Shown: positions 3,892 through 5,223 of the stretch, piece by piece | How positions within the stretch are numbered: position 1 is the stretch's first letter | Layout: the number at the start of each line of letters is the position of its first letter | Assembly (NCBI GenBank): GCA_015062715.1 | Contig: SUUD01000156.1 | Coordinates: 1 to 5,223, forward strand | Direction of reading: 5' to 3' | Source of the DNA: Olsenella sp. | Lineage (GTDB): Bacteria > Actinomycetota > Coriobacteriia > Coriobacteriales > Atopobiaceae | DNA length: 5,223 nucleotides | Notes under the pieces: generated by a model | What the model was told of the DNA's origin: nothing | Databases searched by the model: none | The model's input: only the letters and a program-made list of their open reading frames with translations | Made by a program: the position numbers and the translations under genes

Positions 3892-5223
3892 ATGGCGACC
3901 AGAAAAGAGAACGCAGAGAAGCTCGAGGCCATGGCCACCAAGGGGCCAAGGCTCTCCGGCCTCAAGAATATGAAGACCTCCTCCAAGATCGCCTTGGCGA
4001 TTCTGGTCGTGGTCGTGCTCCTGTCGGTTCTGGCCAGCGTGCTGGCGCCCTATGACCCGTACGCCATCGACATGGCGCGCCAGGCGCCCGACGCCGCCCA
4101 CATCTTCGGCACCGACGACAAGGGTCGCGACATCCTGTCGCGCATCCTCTACGGCGGCCGCATCTCGCTCGTCATCGGCTTTGGCGCCGTGGCGTTCGCA
4201 CTCGTGACCGGCTCGATCGTGGGCGCCGCGGCCGCGGTCTCGCGCAAGGCCGTGTCCGAGGTCATCATGCGCATCCTCGACATCATCATGTCGGTCCCCG
4301 GCATCGCCCTGGCGGCCGTCCTCGTCACCATCCTGGGCAAGTCGGTCCCGGCGATCATCTTCGCCATCGGCTTCATGTACATGCCGCAGATAGCGCGCAT
4401 CGTGAGGGCAAACATCGTGAGCGAGTACGGCGAGGACTACGTCCGCGCGGTCATCGTCTCCGGCGCGCGCGCCCCGTGGATCCTCATCAAGCACGTCCTG
4501 CGCAACTGCGCCGCCCCCATCATGGTGTTCACGGTCACGCTCGTGGCAGACGCCATCATCTTCGAGGCGTCGCTCACGTTCCTGTCGGCCGGCATCGCCG
4601 AGCCCACCCCCACTTGGGGCAACATCCTGGCCGACGCCCGCAACGGCGTCCTTGCCGGCCGCTGGTGGCAGGCCCTGTTCCCGGGCATCATGATCATGAT
4701 GACCTGCCTGGCGCTCAACATCCTCTCCGAGGGCATCACCGACGCCATGGCCGCCGCCCCCTCCGCGCCCGTCTCGGCCGTCAACTCCGAGAGCCGCCGC
4801 GCCGCCGACCTGCTCGTCGCTGACCCGGTGCGCGCCTATGCCGCGCAGGCAGAGACCCTGGCCGAGCGCCTGGGCGCCCTGCGCAAGGTGGAGCTGGCGA
4901 GGACCGACAGGCGCATACCCGACCCATCGGTCGAGCCAATCCTGCAGGTCAAGAACCTGTGCATCGGCTTCCCCAACCACGGCGACGTCAACGTGGTCGA
5001 GAACGTCAGCTTCGACGTCCGTCCCGGCCAGTGCATGGCGCTGGTGGGCGAGTCGGGCTGCGGCAAGTCCATCACCACCAAGGTCATCATGAACCTCACC
5101 GATCCCGGCGAGCGCATCACGGGCGAGGTGCTCTACAAGGGCCAGGACCTGCTCAAGCTCACCGAGGAGCAGCATCGCCAGCTGCTGGGGCGCGAGATCG
5201 CCATGGTCTACCAGGACTCGCTG
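3892..5223 (+). CDS. DppC/OppC-type permease fused to DppD/OppD-type ATPase (3' end cut off by window)
   Basis: The frame is open for 444 codons to the window edge without a stop. Residues 1-285 form a complete second permease: helix at about 33-52, the DppC/OppC signature FGTDDKGRDILSRILYGGR (72-90), further helices near 91-115, 134-150, 152-168, 208-228 and 262-282, and an EAA loop at 178-209 with Gly191. An Ala-rich, mostly charged linker covers about 287-348 and joins directly to an ABC domain: ILQVKNL at 350-356, Walker A GESGCGKS at 386-393 (Lys392), and the Q-loop in MVYQD with Gln441. Signature motif, Walker B and the rest lie beyond the edge. One chain thus supplies both a channel half and an ATP-hydrolysing half. 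Permease/ATPase fusions of this type are known in actinobacteria. No internal start with a ribosome site was seen at the junction. A DppF-type partner ATPase should follow. Confidence 0.92.
   Translation, partial: MATRKENAEKLEAMATKGPRLSGLKNMKTSSKIALAILVVVVLLSVLASVLAPYDPYAIDMARQAPDAAHIFGTDDKGRDILSRILYGGRISLVIGFGAVAFALVTGSIVGAAAAVSRKAVSEVIMRILDIIMSVPGIALAAVLVTILGKSVPAIIFAIGFMYMPQIARIVRANIVSEYGEDYVRAVIVSGARAPWILIKHVLRNCAAPIMVFTVTLVADAIIFEASLTFLSAGIAEPTPTWGNILADARNGVLAGRWWQALFPGIMIMMTCLALNILSEGITDAMAAAPSAPVSAVNSESRRAADLLVADPVRAYAAQAETLAERLGALRKVELARTDRRIPDPSVEPILQVKNLCIGFPNHGDVNVVENVSFDVRPGQCMALVGESGCGKSITTKVIMNLTDPGERITGEVLYKGQDLLKLTEEQHRQLLGREIAMVYQDSL

Noticed and set aside
2801..3949. Minus-strand open frame of 382 codons over permease 1
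   Set aside because: It is antisense to a well-supported permease. The translation is His/Asp/Arg-rich low-complexity protein with no domain, so it is a shadow frame.
4745..4935. Possible separate start for the ATPase at the fusion junction
   Set aside because: In-frame ATG or GTG codons at residues 286, 313 and 333 lack a properly spaced ribosome site, and no stop codon ends the permease, so a fused product is the simpler reading.
3853..5175. Minus-strand open frame of 440 codons over the permease-ATPase gene
   Set aside because: It has the same composition artefact, with long runs of Gly, Asp, His and Arg and no motif, opposite a gene with DppC and Walker A signatures.
1..5223. CRISPR array, insertion sequence, tRNA or rRNA
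   Set aside because: No evenly spaced direct repeats, transposase-like frame with terminal inverted repeats, cloverleaf-like segment or conserved rRNA stretch was seen on either strand.

Overview
The window is GC-rich DNA. The style of its genes suggests an actinobacterium, most likely an anaerobic gut-type member of the Coriobacteriia (Olsenella/Collinsella/Atopobium relatives). The pointers are a twin-arginine lipoprotein signal followed by a Gly/Glu-rich linker on the binding protein, strong G/C preference at third codon positions, and an importer permease fused to its ATPase. The taxonomic call is inference, because no rRNA or other marker is present.

Layout from left to right. Positions 1-101 hold no gene that can be supported, only a run of AGCG repeats and a weak hairpin. 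Positions 102-914 (minus strand) encode a complete 270-residue PHP-domain phosphoesterase of the histidinol-phosphatase type. A 271-base divergent intergenic region (915-1185) is visibly AT-richer on its left side. It contains a perfect 13-base palindrome, one weak promoter candidate and small hairpins in the leader of the next gene. Positions 1186-2817 (plus) encode a 543-residue peptide/nickel-type (SBP_bac_5) substrate-binding lipoprotein. A 115-base spacer follows with two hairpins, one of them a strong 11-bp stem. Positions 2933-3889 (plus) encode a DppB/OppB-type permease. Two bases later, from 3892 to the window end, an open frame encodes a DppC/OppC-type permease continuing in frame through an Ala-rich linker into a DppD/OppD-type ATPase. 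The window cuts this gene at the Q-loop, four residues from the edge.

The three plus-strand genes make one import operon: lipid-anchored receptor, permease 1, then permease 2 fused to ATPase 1. A second ATPase (DppF/OppF type) is expected just past the right edge but is not visible. The likely cargo is a di- or oligopeptide, which cannot be proved from sequence; nickel or another small solute is possible in this family. The divergent PHP gene may share regulation with the operon through the AT-rich region. No mobile element, CRISPR array or RNA gene was seen, and nothing amounts to a clearly undescribed system. The most notable points are the permease-ATPase fusion, a Tat-exported receptor with ten cysteines beyond its lipidated one, and the regulatory-looking structures between genes.
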